Shown one piece after another: positions 9,348-18,500 of a stretch of DNA of 64,000 bases. The first letter of the stretch is position 1. Each line of letters opens with the position of its first letter. A program made the position numbers and the translations under genes. The DNA is from Mediterraneibacter massiliensis (lineage in GTDB: Bacteria; Bacillota; Clostridia; Lachnospirales; Lachnospiraceae). The DNA lies in assembly GCF_001487105.1 (NCBI RefSeq), contig NZ_LN913000.1, forward strand, positions 620,001 to 684,000, written 5' to 3'. The notes beneath the pieces are model-generated. The model did no database searches, was not told the DNA's origin, and saw nothing but the letters and a program-made list of their open reading frames with translations.

Positions 9348-9581
9348 ATGAAAGTGGAAAACTTCTATCTGCCTTTTATTTTGCGATATAGTGAAGCCAG
9401 AAAGAAAAAATACACATCTAAGCAGCTGGAACAATTAGAATATGTCTCAAGTGCATTGCCGCGATACCCTATGCTTCAGCCATTTGATTTTACACAAGAC
9501 AGTATGGATATACTTCTTCGATATGAGGAATTATTTCAAAAGCAATCCCAATGTAAGAGAGAGTGGAGAGAACAAAGGTAA
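9348..9581 (+). CDS. Hypothetical protein, 77 aa
   Basis: Unrecognised small charged protein with N-terminal KVENFYLPFILRYSEARKKK and a C-terminal rich in Glu, Gln and Lys. The start is uncertain: GTG at 9342 and ATG at 9348 are in frame, and only a weak ribosome site is seen. It lies 29 bases after the element-borne pstB and ends before the leftward XRE regulator. Codon use looks real, but the gene may be the remnant of a longer one. Confidence 0.45.
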   Translation: MKVENFYLPFILRYSEARKKKYTSKQLEQLEYVSSALPRYPMLQPFDFTQDSMDILLRYEELFQKQSQCKREWREQR

Positions 9582-9637
9582 AGGGGATTGGTAAAAGGAG
9601 GGGGGAGAAGAATTATAGGAAATGTTGTTTTCCCAGT

Positions 9638-9874
9638 TTATAGAAGACCGGAAAAGAAAGCATTGATATCCGTATGAAAAATTTTAGCGAGAGCGACAAG
9701 CTCAGATACCTTGATGTTCATACGGTTGGTTTCCAGTTTTGCATAGGTACTTTTGGACATGGGGATACCCATCAGATTCAGTTTTGCAATGACCTGGTCT
9801 TGCGTAAGTTTATTTTGGTAACGGATGGTTTGGATATTTTTGCCGATATCCATGTCTGGTCTGATTTTTTGCAT
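9638..9874 (-). CDS. XRE-family helix-turn-helix regulator
   Basis: A small DNA-binding repressor-like protein (78 aa) that is almost only an HTH domain: IGKNIQTIRYQNKLTQDQVIAKL gives helices 1-2, and STYAKLETNRMNIKVSELVALAKIF gives recognition and packing helices. A GAGAGGA ribosome site precedes its ATG on the minus strand. It is divergent from the gene at 9993, and a repeated 19-base motif sits between the two starts, so it probably controls both itself and the rightward promoter. This is the expected place for a control gene at the left end of an ICE. Confidence 0.85.
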   Translation of the reverse strand: MQKIRPDMDIGKNIQTIRYQNKLTQDQVIAKLNLMGIPMSKSTYAKLETNRMNIKVSELVALAKIFHTDINAFFSGLL

Positions 9875-9896
9875 GATAAAGTCCTCTCATCTTAAA

Positions 9897-9968
9897 AATG
9901 TTTCGTAATAAAGAAACTTTATATTGATTTTACTTGTTCCACTTTTTATAATGTTTCGTAATAAGGAA
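9897..9968. promoter_or_regulatory. Divergent control region with repeated operator and promoter
   Basis: Two near-identical 19-base copies, AATGTTTCGTAATAAAGAA at 9897-9915 and the same with AAGGAA at 9950-9968, lie 53 bases apart. The first contains the partial palindrome GTTTC-N8-GAAAC. A near-consensus rightward promoter lies between and overlaps the second copy: TTGATT at 9924-9929, a 17-base spacer, TATAAT at 9947-9952. The likely reader is the adjacent XRE protein. Seen directly: repeats and promoter; binding is inferred. Confidence 0.65.
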
Positions 9969-9992
9969 TTATTTATGCAAAGGGGAATGATT

Positions 9993-10394
9993 ATGCATCA
10001 GAGCGATATAGAACGGTTTGCTTTCCTGTTTTTATGCGGAAAGCGTGACAGGGCAATCCTGCTGGGAAAAGAAAAAATGACATTTTCTGATTTGGACAGG
10101 CTGACTTATGTTACCGATTTCCTTGGCCTGACAAGATTGAACCTGGATATTTGGAATTATTATGGAGAACAATTCCGGGAACATTTTCAAAGACTGGAAC
10201 AGTTATATGATGAAACCTGCAGCATTGTTTCTTGTGATATAACCGAAGTTGATTTATATTTGCAGGATAGGTGGGTACAGGAATTTTGTAACAATGTACC
10301 AGACAGAAAGATCCGGAAGGAACTAAAAGAATTAGTCCAAAAGATATATAAGGAAAAGGGAATGGAAAACCCGGAAGAGACAGGCATCATTTAG
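9993..10394 (+). CDS. Hypothetical ICE protein, 133 aa
   Basis: Not recognised. The start at 9993 is chosen because AAAGGGG lies 8 bases upstream; earlier in-frame starts fall within or before the promoter. The protein looks soluble and helical, with repeated acidic/aromatic segments (SDLDRLTYVTDFLGLTRLNLDIWNYYGEQF). It is the first gene rightward from the divergent promoter and would be the first target of the XRE regulator. A short hairpin with a T-run overlaps its end. Confidence 0.65.
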   Translation: MHQSDIERFAFLFLCGKRDRAILLGKEKMTFSDLDRLTYVTDFLGLTRLNLDIWNYYGEQFREHFQRLEQLYDETCSIVSCDITEVDLYLQDRWVQEFCNNVPDRKIRKELKELVQKIYKEKGMENPEETGII

Positions 10395-10412
10395 GTGTCT
10401 GTCTTTTCTTTT
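10377..10412 (+). terminator. Short hairpin with T-run at gene end
   Basis: AGACAG at 10378-10383 pairs with CTGTCT downstream (near 10400), enclosing the stop codon, followed by TTTTCTTTT. It may act as a weak terminator or attenuator before the next gene. Confidence 0.5.
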
Positions 10413-10433
10413 GGAAGGGAGGTGATAGAAAAC

Positions 10434-10751
10434 GTGAGTATCAGTATCCATGAGTTATTGGCAGTAGCCAGGGAGTCGGAGGGTGTGAAGGCAGTACAGG
10501 GAGATGCCATGCTATGTGAGAAACGGTTTGCACCGGATACCCGGTATATGGTGGAGTTTTTGGTGTTGAAGCAGACGGAGAAGTTTGGGGAAGCGGGAAT
10601 ATATCATCGTTACTTTTTAACAAAGAAAGCATATTACGAAATGGTGGAGCTGCAGAATAGGGGAATCCTCCGTTTTCAAAGACAGGCTCTTGTTTTGGAA
10701 GGAACATTGCATTATCTTCCAGTCCAGACATTTTTTCGAGACCGGGAGTAG
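10434..10751 (+). CDS. Hypothetical ICE protein, 105 aa
   Basis: Not recognised. The GTG at 10434 is preferred since GGGAGGTG ends 9 bases before it; the longer frame from 10395 would start inside the upstream hairpin. The protein (VSISIHELLAVARESEGVKAVQG at the N-terminus) looks soluble with mixed alpha/beta character. It precedes the ParM gene by 112 bases in which no further gene is seen. A role in element maintenance is only suggested by position. Confidence 0.6.
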   Translation: MSISIHELLAVARESEGVKAVQGDAMLCEKRFAPDTRYMVEFLVLKQTEKFGEAGIYHRYFLTKKAYYEMVELQNRGILRFQRQALVLEGTLHYLPVQTFFRDRE

Positions 10752-10863
10752 GAAGAACAACGGGCTGGAAAGAAAAGAATGCCTGCCGGGGCGCGCCTCC
10801 GGGGAGCAAGGGTTCTTTCACTGGGAATTTTTCGTAGAACAGAAAAGAAGGGAGTGGTAAGCG

Positions 10864-11772
10864 ATGATTATCGGAATCGATCATGGATATTACGCCATTA
10901 AAACAAAGCAGGTGTGTTTCCCCACAGGGATCATCCGGTATGAGTATGAACCCTATACCATGCAGAATGTCCTCCAGTACAGGGGAGAATATTATGTGTG
11001 TGGGACTGGGAGACAGACATTGGTAAAGGATAAGACCGCCAACGACAATTATTATCTTTTGACGCTGGCAGCACTGGCACAGGAGATTCGAAAGCGAAAG
11101 GGGGAAAGGACAGCGAAAGTTGTTCTTGCAGCTGGGCTTCCCCTTACCGGGTTTGGAAGGGAAAAACAGAAATTCAAGGAGTATCTGTTTCGGAAGGAAC
11201 AGCCAATCCGTTTCTTATATGAAGGGGAACGCTATGAGATCCAGATTGAGGATGTGAAACTGTTCCCCCAGGGATATTCAGCCCTGGCTCTTTATCCAGA
11301 GTATTTAAAAGATGAGCCTTCTGTGCTTCTTGTTGATATCGGAGGCTGGACGGTGGACTTGATGCGGCTTGATAATGCTGTTCCTAACGCAGCTACCTGT
11401 AGAAGTCTGGAACTGGGTGTCATCCGTTGTATGGATGAGATCAGGGAACAGGTAAGGAGAAATACAGGGCTGTCGGTAACGGAGACGCAGATCGAGCGTG
11501 TCTTACATGGAAAACCCAGCAGCATGCCTGCGGAAGTGGTGTCTTTGATTGAGAGGCAGGGCAGGCTTTATATTGAAAAAATCCTGTCTGCGATCACCGA
11601 GGCAGGCTTTGACCTGCGGGCAGTCCCTTCCGTTTTCATGGGAGGCGGTGCTGCTATTTTTAAACACCGTGTAAGCGAGCAGGACCGCCTGTGTCGCCCA
11701 ATTTACCTGACGGACGTCCATGCCAACGCTGCCGGATATGAACGGATTGTGGGGCAGATGAGGACGCTGTGA
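10864..11772 (+). CDS. ParM/StbA-like actin ATPase
   Basis: A 302-aa actin-fold protein for segregation of the element when it is in circular, replicating form. Actin-family signatures are visible: MIIGIDHGYYAIKTK (phosphate 1), VLLVDIGGWTVDLMRL (phosphate 2, near residue 155-170) and VFMGGGAAIFK (adenosine motif, near residue 258). Length matches ParM-like proteins of Tn1549 elements. Its stop overlaps the GTG start of the next small gene (GTGA), a common ParM-ParR arrangement. Polymerisation and partition are family knowledge. Confidence 0.85.
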   Translation: MIIGIDHGYYAIKTKQVCFPTGIIRYEYEPYTMQNVLQYRGEYYVCGTGRQTLVKDKTANDNYYLLTLAALAQEIRKRKGERTAKVVLAAGLPLTGFGREKQKFKEYLFRKEQPIRFLYEGERYEIQIEDVKLFPQGYSALALYPEYLKDEPSVLLVDIGGWTVDLMRLDNAVPNAATCRSLELGVIRCMDEIREQVRRNTGLSVTETQIERVLHGKPSSMPAEVVSLIERQGRLYIEKILSAITEAGFDLRAVPSVFMGGGAAIFKHRVSEQDRLCRPIYLTDVHANAAGYERIVGQMRTL

Positions 11773-12044
11773 GCCGCCCGGTCTTTTCCTTCCGCCCAAA
11801 CCTTAAGAACCCGGAACATGAAAAAGCGTGGCAGCTTTTGATGGAAATTCCGGCAGGGCAGAGGAACCAGTATCTGGTGGATGTGATCCTGGAACAAGAA
11901 GAGAGGGAAACTTTAAAAAGACTCATTCAGGAGGCTGTCCGGGAAGCGTTAAAATGTGGCGATGTGGAACGGATGCCAGCACAGGAAAAGGAAGAAATTC
12001 CCGGTCAGATGCTGGATTTTTTATTTCAGATGGAGCAGGAGTAA
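11769..12044 (+). CDS. Small protein downstream of ParM (possible ParR-like adaptor)
   Basis: A 91-aa protein starting at a GTG that overlaps the parM stop by 4 bases, so it is translationally coupled. The N-terminus is basic (SRPVFSFRPNLKNPEHEKAWQLL) and the C-terminus acidic and helical. This bipolar layout and the position would fit a ParR-type adaptor that binds a centromere and ParM, but there is no recognisable motif. Assignment rests on position only. Confidence 0.55.
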   Translation: MSRPVFSFRPNLKNPEHEKAWQLLMEIPAGQRNQYLVDVILEQEERETLKRLIQEAVREALKCGDVERMPAQEKEEIPGQMLDFLFQMEQE

Positions 12045-12058
12045 AGGGGGTGAGGCCT

Positions 12059-12127
12059 ATGGGCAAGGAAAGTATGGCATTGTTGGATATGCTTTGGTTT
12101 TGCATACATTTGACATGGATTCTTTAG
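12059..12127 (+). CDS. Possible 22-aa peptide
   Basis: A short frame beginning MGKESMALLDMLWF and ending ICIHLTWIL-like hydrophobic residues, preceded by a strong AAAGGGGGTGAGG ribosome site. It is too short for homology. It could be a leader peptide: a promoter-like TTGACA overlaps its 3' end. Confidence 0.4.
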   Translation: MGKESMALLDMLWFCIHLTWIL

Positions 12128-12141
12128 TGGGTATTGTGAAT
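12109..12141 (+). promoter_or_regulatory. Candidate promoter before the RHH-like gene
   Basis: TTGACA at 12109-12114, a spacer of 16-17 bases and TATTGT. It would fire into the tandem RHH gene whose ATG is at 12201. The -10 box is weak. Confidence 0.4.
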
Positions 12142-12200
12142 AGCTTTCTTTCAAATTTGGGTGTATGTTGTGTATAACAAAACGAAAGGGGAAAACGCTT

Positions 12201-12677
12201 ATGGCAGAGATGAAGAACCTATGCGGAAAGATCCCGGTGGAATTACATGAGAAGGTACGAGCCGAGATCGAAGAAAGCGAAACGAGTACACAGATATTTA
12301 TCCGGCAGGTGATCGAAGAACACTTTAACAGACTGGAGAACAAAGGAGAAGAGAGCATGGAAAAAAGAACATTAGCAGTACAGGTCACAGAGGAATTATT
12401 CCAAAGAGTCAAATGGGCAGTCGCAAAGGAAGGCATCAAACAGAAAGATTTTATCATCCGCATCATTGAAAAAGCGGTGGAAGAGGTAGAAGCTAAATGG
12501 CAGGAACTAGATCAGCCGGAGGAAATCGAAGAAACAGATAATCTGGAAGAAGCGGAAGATCCTAGTGAAGAAGAGGTGGTGGAAGCCGCAGAGGAAGAGA
12601 CGGATGCAGAAACTTCTGAGGATGCAGAGGAAGAAGAGATTCCAGAATCAGAAGAAGAAACTGAAGAGATCGCATAA
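12201..12677 (+). CDS. Tandem ribbon-helix-helix-like protein with acidic tail
   Basis: A 158-aa protein in three parts. Residues 1-45 (KNLCGKIPVELHEKVRAEI then STQIFIRQVIEEHF) and residues 54-100 (KRTLAVQVTEELFQRVKWAVAKE then KQKDFIIRIIEKAVEEV) each show the strand-helix-helix pattern of an RHH DNA-binding unit, so one chain may form an intramolecular dimer. Residues 105-158 are almost all Glu, Asp, Ala and Ser, a DNA-mimic-like acidic tail. The ATG at 12201 has AAAGGGG upstream; the longer frame is less likely. A terminator follows. A regulator or accessory partition protein is plausible but not shown. Confidence 0.6.
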   Translation: MAEMKNLCGKIPVELHEKVRAEIEESETSTQIFIRQVIEEHFNRLENKGEESMEKRTLAVQVTEELFQRVKWAVAKEGIKQKDFIIRIIEKAVEEVEAKWQELDQPEEIEETDNLEEAEDPSEEEVVEAAEEETDAETSEDAEEEEIPESEEETEEIA

Positions 12678-12705
12678 TGCCAAACAAATAGAACTATAAA
12701 ACCAG

Positions 12706-12744
12706 CAGGCGGTGTGGGAGAAAAACCATGCCGTCTGTTTTTTT
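12706..12744 (+). terminator. Terminator hairpin directly before the methyltransferase
   Basis: A 12-bp stem with three G-U pairs (12706-12717 with 12726-12737) and a run of seven T. It lies between the RHH-like gene and the cytosine methyltransferase and so rules out a methyltransferase start at the in-frame GTG 12712. Confidence 0.7.
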
Positions 12745-12759
12745 ATTCAGCAAAGGAGG

Positions 12760-14049
12760 TTGATAGCCGCAACCATTCGATTTTTTGATTTATTCAGCGG
12801 GATCGGGGGATTCCGGGAAGGGTTAAGACGTGCAGGCGGTTTTTCCTGTGTGGGACACTGCGAGGTGGATGCTTATGCGGATAAGAACTACCGATTGCTG
12901 TTCGACACAGAAGGGGAGTGGTTTTGCAATGACGCAAGAACAATCGAAACTGAACGAATGCCGGACTTTGATCTTTTGTGTGCAGGATTTCCTTGCCAGG
13001 CATTCTCTATCGCCGGAAAGCGGGAAGGATTTGCAGATGCCAGAGGAACTCTGTTCTTCGAGATTGCCAGACTGGTTGCAGACAAGCGACCTGCGTATTT
13101 CATCCTTGAAAATGTTCCCGGACTGCTTTCGCATGACAAAGGCAGGACGTTTCACACCATCCTCAGTACGTTATCTGAGCTGGGGTACGGTGTGGAATGG
13201 AAAGTGCTTAACAGCAAGGATTTTGGAGTCCCCCAATCCAGAAAACGGGTGTATCTTGTCGGATATCTTGATCGAAGATGTGCCGGAAAAATATTACCTT
13301 TCCCAGCAGCAAATGGAACGTCTCTTGTACAAATCCAAACAGGAAGGCAAGGGGAACGGATCTACAACGCCGAAGGATTAAGCTGTACCCTGACTTCCGG
13401 AGCCGGAGGCGTGGGTGGTAAGACAGGGTTATATGAAGTAGGTGTTCCCATCAAGGAGAATACCAAGCAGGGATATAAGATGGCGTATCCGGGAGACAGC
13501 ATTGACTTAGGATATGCAGGCATGAATACCAGAAGAGGGCGTGTGGGGCATCAGATTGCCCATACCCTTACCACAGGGATTCAGCAGGGAACGCTTCATT
13601 TTGTGGATCTGTCTCCTCCGCCTCTTGTCACAGAGCAGTGCAGGTGTCTGAATACCAGACAGTCCGGCATCCATAATCATAAAGGGGAATGCTCCGGTGT
13701 CTTAAAAGAAGAAGGCGCCAGGGCAGTGCTGACTCCGGGTAGGGAAGAAACCCGGCAGAATGGCCGGAGGATGAAGGAGCCGGAAGAGCCGATGTTCACC
13801 ATTACTGCCACAGACCGGCATGGAGTTGCCTATCGGGGCAGAATCCGGAGGCTGGTGCCGAGGGAGTGTCTGCGGCTGCAGGGGTTTTATGACTGGCAGA
13901 TTGACCGCATAGAACAGGATACTTCGGACAGCCAGCTTTATAAACAGGCCGGAAATGGAGTGACCGTCAACGTGATCGAAGCCATCGGAACGCTTCTTCG
14001 GCAGGCAGATGCAGAGATCCGGGCAGAGGATGAAAAGACAAAGAGGTAA
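12760..14049 (+). CDS. DNA (cytosine-5) methyltransferase
   Basis: Transfers methyl groups from SAM to the C5 of cytosine in DNA. All core motifs are visible in order: I FDLFSGIGGFREG, IV CAGFPCQAFSIAGK with the catalytic PCQ, VI ENVPG, VIII QSRKRVYLVG, a target-recognition region in the middle, and X QAGNGVTVNVIEAIG. The start is odd: AAAGGAGG is immediately followed by an in-frame TTG at 12760 with almost no spacing, and no ATG lies before motif I, so translation may begin at TTG or at the ATT codon near 12775. A terminator hairpin precedes it. No restriction enzyme gene is adjacent, so this is an orphan methylase, perhaps protecting the element on entry. Confidence 0.88.
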   Translation: MIAATIRFFDLFSGIGGFREGLRRAGGFSCVGHCEVDAYADKNYRLLFDTEGEWFCNDARTIETERMPDFDLLCAGFPCQAFSIAGKREGFADARGTLFFEIARLVADKRPAYFILENVPGLLSHDKGRTFHTILSTLSELGYGVEWKVLNSKDFGVPQSRKRVYLVGYLDRRCAGKILPFPAANGTSLVQIQTGRQGERIYNAEGLSCTLTSGAGGVGGKTGLYEVGVPIKENTKQGYKMAYPGDSIDLGYAGMNTRRGRVGHQIAHTLTTGIQQGTLHFVDLSPPPLVTEQCRCLNTRQSGIHNHKGECSGVLKEEGARAVLTPGREETRQNGRRMKEPEEPMFTITATDRHGVAYRGRIRRLVPRECLRLQGFYDWQIDRIEQDTSDSQLYKQAGNGVTVNVIEAIGTLLRQADAEIRAEDEKTKR

Positions 14050-14055
14050 GGCAGC

Positions 14056-15015
14056 ATGGCAATTGGAATTCAGGATCAGTATTTTGGTACAGAGATTGAG
14101 ATGACGGGAATTACCAGACAGAGGGCTGCGGAGAAAGTGGCAGAATTGTTTGGGACAAGGGCAGTTTGCGACGGCGGATATTATGGGATCTGGTCTGTGA
14201 CAGATCAGGAAGGAAAGAAATGGAAGTTCATGTATGATGGAAGCATTTATACGGAACGCAGGGAGCGTGGACGCATGGTTCCTGCCGGAAGAGAATACAG
14301 CACCGAGATGGTCAGTCCGAAACTGTCCTATGGAGAAATGGGAAAGCTGCAGGAAGTGGTGCGGTGTCTCAGGCATCATGGGGCGAAGGTAAATGCATCC
14401 TGCGGGTAGCACGTGCATGTGGACGCTTCCAACCATACTCCAAGAAGCCTTAAAAATGCCATGACCATTATGTATTCCAAAGAGGATATCCTGTTCAAGG
14501 CATTGAGGGTACAGACATCAAGGGAACAGGAGTATTGCCAGAAGGTGCGCCCCATTGTGTTGGAAAAGATCCGCCGGATGCCAAACAGCACCATTTCCAT
14601 GGAACAGTTGAAACGGGTATGGTATGGGGGGAGGGATAGAAGTCATGATCATTATGACAGTACCCGGTACTATGCGTTGAACCTTCACGCAGTGTTTTCC
14701 AAAGGAACTTTGGAGTGGAGATGTTTTGAGAGTACCCTCCATGCAGGAAAAGTGCGGGCAAATATTACCCTGGCCCTTGCTATTTCCGCCCAGGCCATCA
14801 ATCAGAAATGCACCCAGATGCGGAAAACGGAGATCACAGAGAATCCGGCATTTACCTTCCGCACCTTTTTATTGCGGCTGGGGCTCATTGGACCGGAATA
14901 TAAAAATGTCCGGGAGCATCTGCTTGCCAATCTGGAGGGTGACAGAGCATGGAGATATGACCGCAGCACCTATGAATGTTTGAATCGAAATCATCGGGCA
15001 GAGGATGCCCGTTAG
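14056..15015 (+). pseudogene. Amidoligase-family gene interrupted by one in-frame TAG
   Basis: Amidoligases form amide bonds between a carboxylate and an amine using ATP (COOH-NH2 ligase fold related to glutamine synthetase). The N-terminal part (FGTEIEMTGITRQRAAEKVAELF; GREYSTEMVSPKLSYGE) and the C-terminal part (HVHVDASNHTPRSLKNA; LNLHAVFSKGTLEWRCFEST) are in the same frame and separated only by TAG at 14407-14409, within the conserved block CG-x-HVHVDA. Joined length is 319 residues, normal for the family. A GTG at 14413 could restart the second half. A single nonsense change or a suppressed stop fits equally well. The neighbour is a gamma-glutamylcyclotransferase-like gene, a known pairing. 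Confidence 0.8.
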
Positions 15016-15025
15016 GAGGTAAGAG

Positions 15026-15523
15026 ATGAAAGAAACCTATTATTTTGCCTATGGCAGCAACATGAACTTAGACCAGATGGCGTACCGCTGTCCGGCAGCT
15101 TCCGTAGTGGAGAATGTCAAGCTGGAGGGATACCGTCTCACCTTCTGTGGCAGAGGAAAAGGAAGCGGTGTTGCCACCATTTTGCCGGAAGAGGGCAGCC
15201 AGGTGGAAGGGGTGCTTTGGAAGATCACACCGGAGTGTGAAAAAAGCCTGGACTTTTATGAAGGGTATCCCCACCTGTATGGGAAGGAGCCTGTTCTTGT
15301 TCAGGGAAAGGATGGTGTGAATCGGGAAGTCATGGCATATACCATGAATGCACCCTATAAGGATCAGCCTGCCATCCCCTCGGATCTTTATTTTATGGGG
15401 ATCGTGGAAGGCTGCCATCAGAATGGGATTTCCAGCCGATCTGTGACCGATGCGTTAAAGCGTACCAGACAGGAAGTAGGCAGAGAGAAACCCAGTCACA
15501 AGAAAACAGAAGTCAGCAGATAA
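15026..15523 (+). CDS. Gamma-glutamylcyclotransferase-like (AIG2/GGCT fold) protein
   Basis: A 165-aa member of the GGCT-like family, which releases a gamma-glutamyl group as 5-oxoproline. The hallmark YFAYGSNMN (residues 6-14) forms the substrate loop, and SLDFYEGYPHLYGKE contains the expected acidic catalytic residue in the FYEGYP context. It starts 10 bases after the amidoligase stop with GGAGG. Amidoligase and GGCT-like genes are known to occur together, suggesting that one makes and the other removes a gamma-glutamyl-type linkage on a peptide, cell-wall or protein target. The substrate here is not known. Confidence 0.85.
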   Translation: MKETYYFAYGSNMNLDQMAYRCPAASVVENVKLEGYRLTFCGRGKGSGVATILPEEGSQVEGVLWKITPECEKSLDFYEGYPHLYGKEPVLVQGKDGVNREVMAYTMNAPYKDQPAIPSDLYFMGIVEGCHQNGISSRSVTDALKRTRQEVGREKPSHKKTEVSR

Positions 15524-15528
15524 CAACG

Positions 15529-15557
15529 CCGCAGGGGAAATCCTCTGCGGTATTTTT
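15529..15557 (+). terminator. Terminator between GGCT and adhesin genes
   Basis: A stem of nine pairs (15529-15537 with 15542-15550; one G-U) and loop AAAT, followed by TATTTTTAAC. The adhesin start is only 21 bases after it, so the adhesin either relies on read-through or has a promoter overlapping this region. Confidence 0.7.
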
Positions 15558-15577
15558 AACGAAAAAAGGAGGATGCA

Positions 15578-18500
15578 ATGAAGAGCAGGAATATCAAAAC
15601 AAGACTTGCAGCCTTTGGGCTCGCACTGCTCATGGGTCTTAGTCCGCTTGGGAACTTAGCGGATGTCCATGCGGCAGAAACAAAAAATCCGTCAGAGCCA
15701 GTGACGGAGAGCGCAGAAATATCTGAAACGGAACAGACAGAGGAAGTTTCAGAAGCTGCGAAACATTTGGTAACAGCAGAAGATATCACGAAAGATATTT
15801 CCGACAAGGATTTTATGGCAGAGACTTGTATGGAAGGCATCCATTACAATCCGGAAAAAGAGGATGTTACGTTAGAGCGTATTGAAGCGGAAGATGGAGG
15901 GAGCTACCATCCTGACCAGGAAGGAACTTATATCGCAACCTACTGGGTTGTGCCAAAGGATGCGCATGACAGCTATTCTGTGAGCAGAAAGATCATCCTG
16001 ACGGATACGGAAGGGCAGGCTCACACAGAAGAAAATGGCGGTCAGAAACAGAAGGAGGATACGAATTCTGAAGAAGATTCGGAGACGCCTGTGCAGGAGA
16101 TCCCGGATGTGGAAGTGACGGTATCCGGGGAAGATGTAGATGCACAGGCAGCAAGGGAACTGGAAGAAAAGATTGAGGATGGGGAAGTGATGATGCTTTC
16201 CGGTGCGGAAAACACGTTCCGAGCAAAGGAAACCGTACATCTGGAAAAAGGAGAGACCATCTACTATCCAAGTTATATTGGAAATTACCTAACCTGCTGG
16301 TTTACGGTCAATGGAAAGATCGCTTACTGTCTGGAATCCCATCGTTCCTCACCGCCGAGTGGAGACTATGTGGCACAGGTACTGGACAGCAATAAGAACT
16401 TGCAGAAGGTGCTGTATTATGGTTATGGCGGCGCCGGGGATATTACAGGCAGTTATCTGTCCGGGAAAAGTGCAGAAGAGAAATATGTATATACCCACAT
16501 CGCAGCCAGCTATGCCTATGCAGGTGAGGCAGGATTTACAGGATGTAAGTATGAAGATCTGGTAAACGCAGGCGTGATCGCCTATATTGACCACCTGTTT
16601 GCTATGGAAGAGCCGCCGAAGGGGGAAATCTCTCTTTCCAAGACTTCTGTAAAAGCAGTCCGAAATGGAAATGCACAGAAAACACCGGATATCACATTGT
16701 CCGGGGATCACCGAAACTACATTTCAGTCCATGTACCAAAAGACATCACCATTTATAACAAGACAAAGGGAACTTCCGCAGAGAATGGTGCGCTGAAGAT
16801 CTATGGCGGGGATACCTTTTATCTGACTGCCCCAATGCTTCATACCGGAAAATATTCCTCCGGGGAGCTGCATGGTTCTGTAGGGGAAACCTGGAGAACA
16901 CTGGTATTATCCACAGGAAACAGCAATCAGGACATTGGAGTCTTTGAATCGGAGAAAGCCAATCCGGTAAGTTTTACGATAGACTGGCTGGAGATGACAA
17001 GGATCGAGCTTTTAAAACAGGATGCGGATACCAAGAATCCTTTAGACGGTGCAGTGTATGGCATTTATACAGACAGCAAGTGTGAGCATCTTTTGATGGA
17101 AATGCCAGTCACCGGGGAAGAGGGAAAAGCAGTCAGTGATTATTTTGAGGCAGCCATCAAAACAGTATATGTGAAGGAGATCAAGGCTCCAGACAAGTAT
17201 GCACAGAGTGATGTGATCCATAAGGTGGATGTGGAAGCCGGAAAGACGGTCACCATCTTAGCAACCGATGAGAGGGTGAAAGGCGCTGTCCATATCCAAA
17301 AGATCGATAAGGAGACACAGGCCTTTCTTCCCCAGGGGGATAGTTCCCTTGCCGGGGCTGTGTATGGTCTGTATGCCAGAGAGGATATCGTCCACCCGGA
17401 TGGAAAGACGGGGGTTCTGTTCAAAAAAGACAGCCTCATCGCACAGGGCGTGATCAAGGAGGATGGTACCTTAGATTTTTCCGAATTGTATCTGGGGAAA
17501 ATGTATGTGAAAGAAATCACTCCGCCGGAAGGCTATACGGTAGATCCAACAGAGTATGAGGTGGACCTTGCTTACGAAGGACAGGAAGTGGCAGAGATAA
17601 CCAGGGATCTGACGGTACAGGAACAGGTGAAAAAGCAGGCGTTCCAGCTGATCAAGATCAGCGAAGATGGAAACCAGACAGAAACAGACCTTGTGGAAGG
17701 GGCAGGTTTTCAGGTGTATCTGGTCAGCAGCCTTTCCAAAGTAGAGAGTGGGGAATTACAGCCATCCAATGGGGATCAGTTTACTGCGGAAGATTTCCGA
17801 GGTTATGATTTCAGTAAGGAAGAGGTGGCAGTGACCTATGTGGATGGCAAGGCTGTCCCGGTACCAGAGCTGATCACAGATAAAAAGGGATATGCCCTCA
17901 GTCCGGAACTTGCGTATGGTCTTTATGTGGTAGAAGAGAGTACGGTGCCGGAGAATTTAAAAGCCATCGATCCGTTTTTGGTAAAGGTAGATGAGGACAG
18001 CAGAGAACCGATGGTATGGAGGATCTTCGATGACCGTCCGTTTGAGTTTTTGTTAAAGATCGTGAAAAAGGATGCACAGACAGGAAATCCGGTCTTGAAG
18101 GCAGGTGCATCCTATAAAATCTTTGATATGGAAAAAGAGGAATATGTAGAGCAGACGGTATTCTATCCGAAGAAAGAGACGATCAGCATTTTCAAGACCA
18201 ATGAGGAAGGCTATCTGGTAACACCGGAGGAACTGAAATGTTCTACTTACCGGATCGAAGAAGTGAAAGCACCGGAAGGGTTTGTAAGACAGGGATATGA
18301 GAGTTCCTTGTATGAAGGGGAAAAAATAATTTCTCCATTGGAAGTGACCGGAAAAGGCAGTTACAAAGAGAACCCGAAAAAGGGGATCGTGATCACGGTT
18401 TCTTCCGATACCGCCCATCAGATCGATCCGGATACCGGAGCAGTCATTGTGGAAGTCGAACAGTTAAATGATGAACAGGTGGGAAGCCTGACACTGACCA

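Noticed and set aside
14407-14409. Pyrrolysine or other recoded TAG in the amidoligase
   Set aside because: No pylT/pylS or recoding structure is in the window, so it is recorded as a nonsense codon; kept only as a question in the findings.
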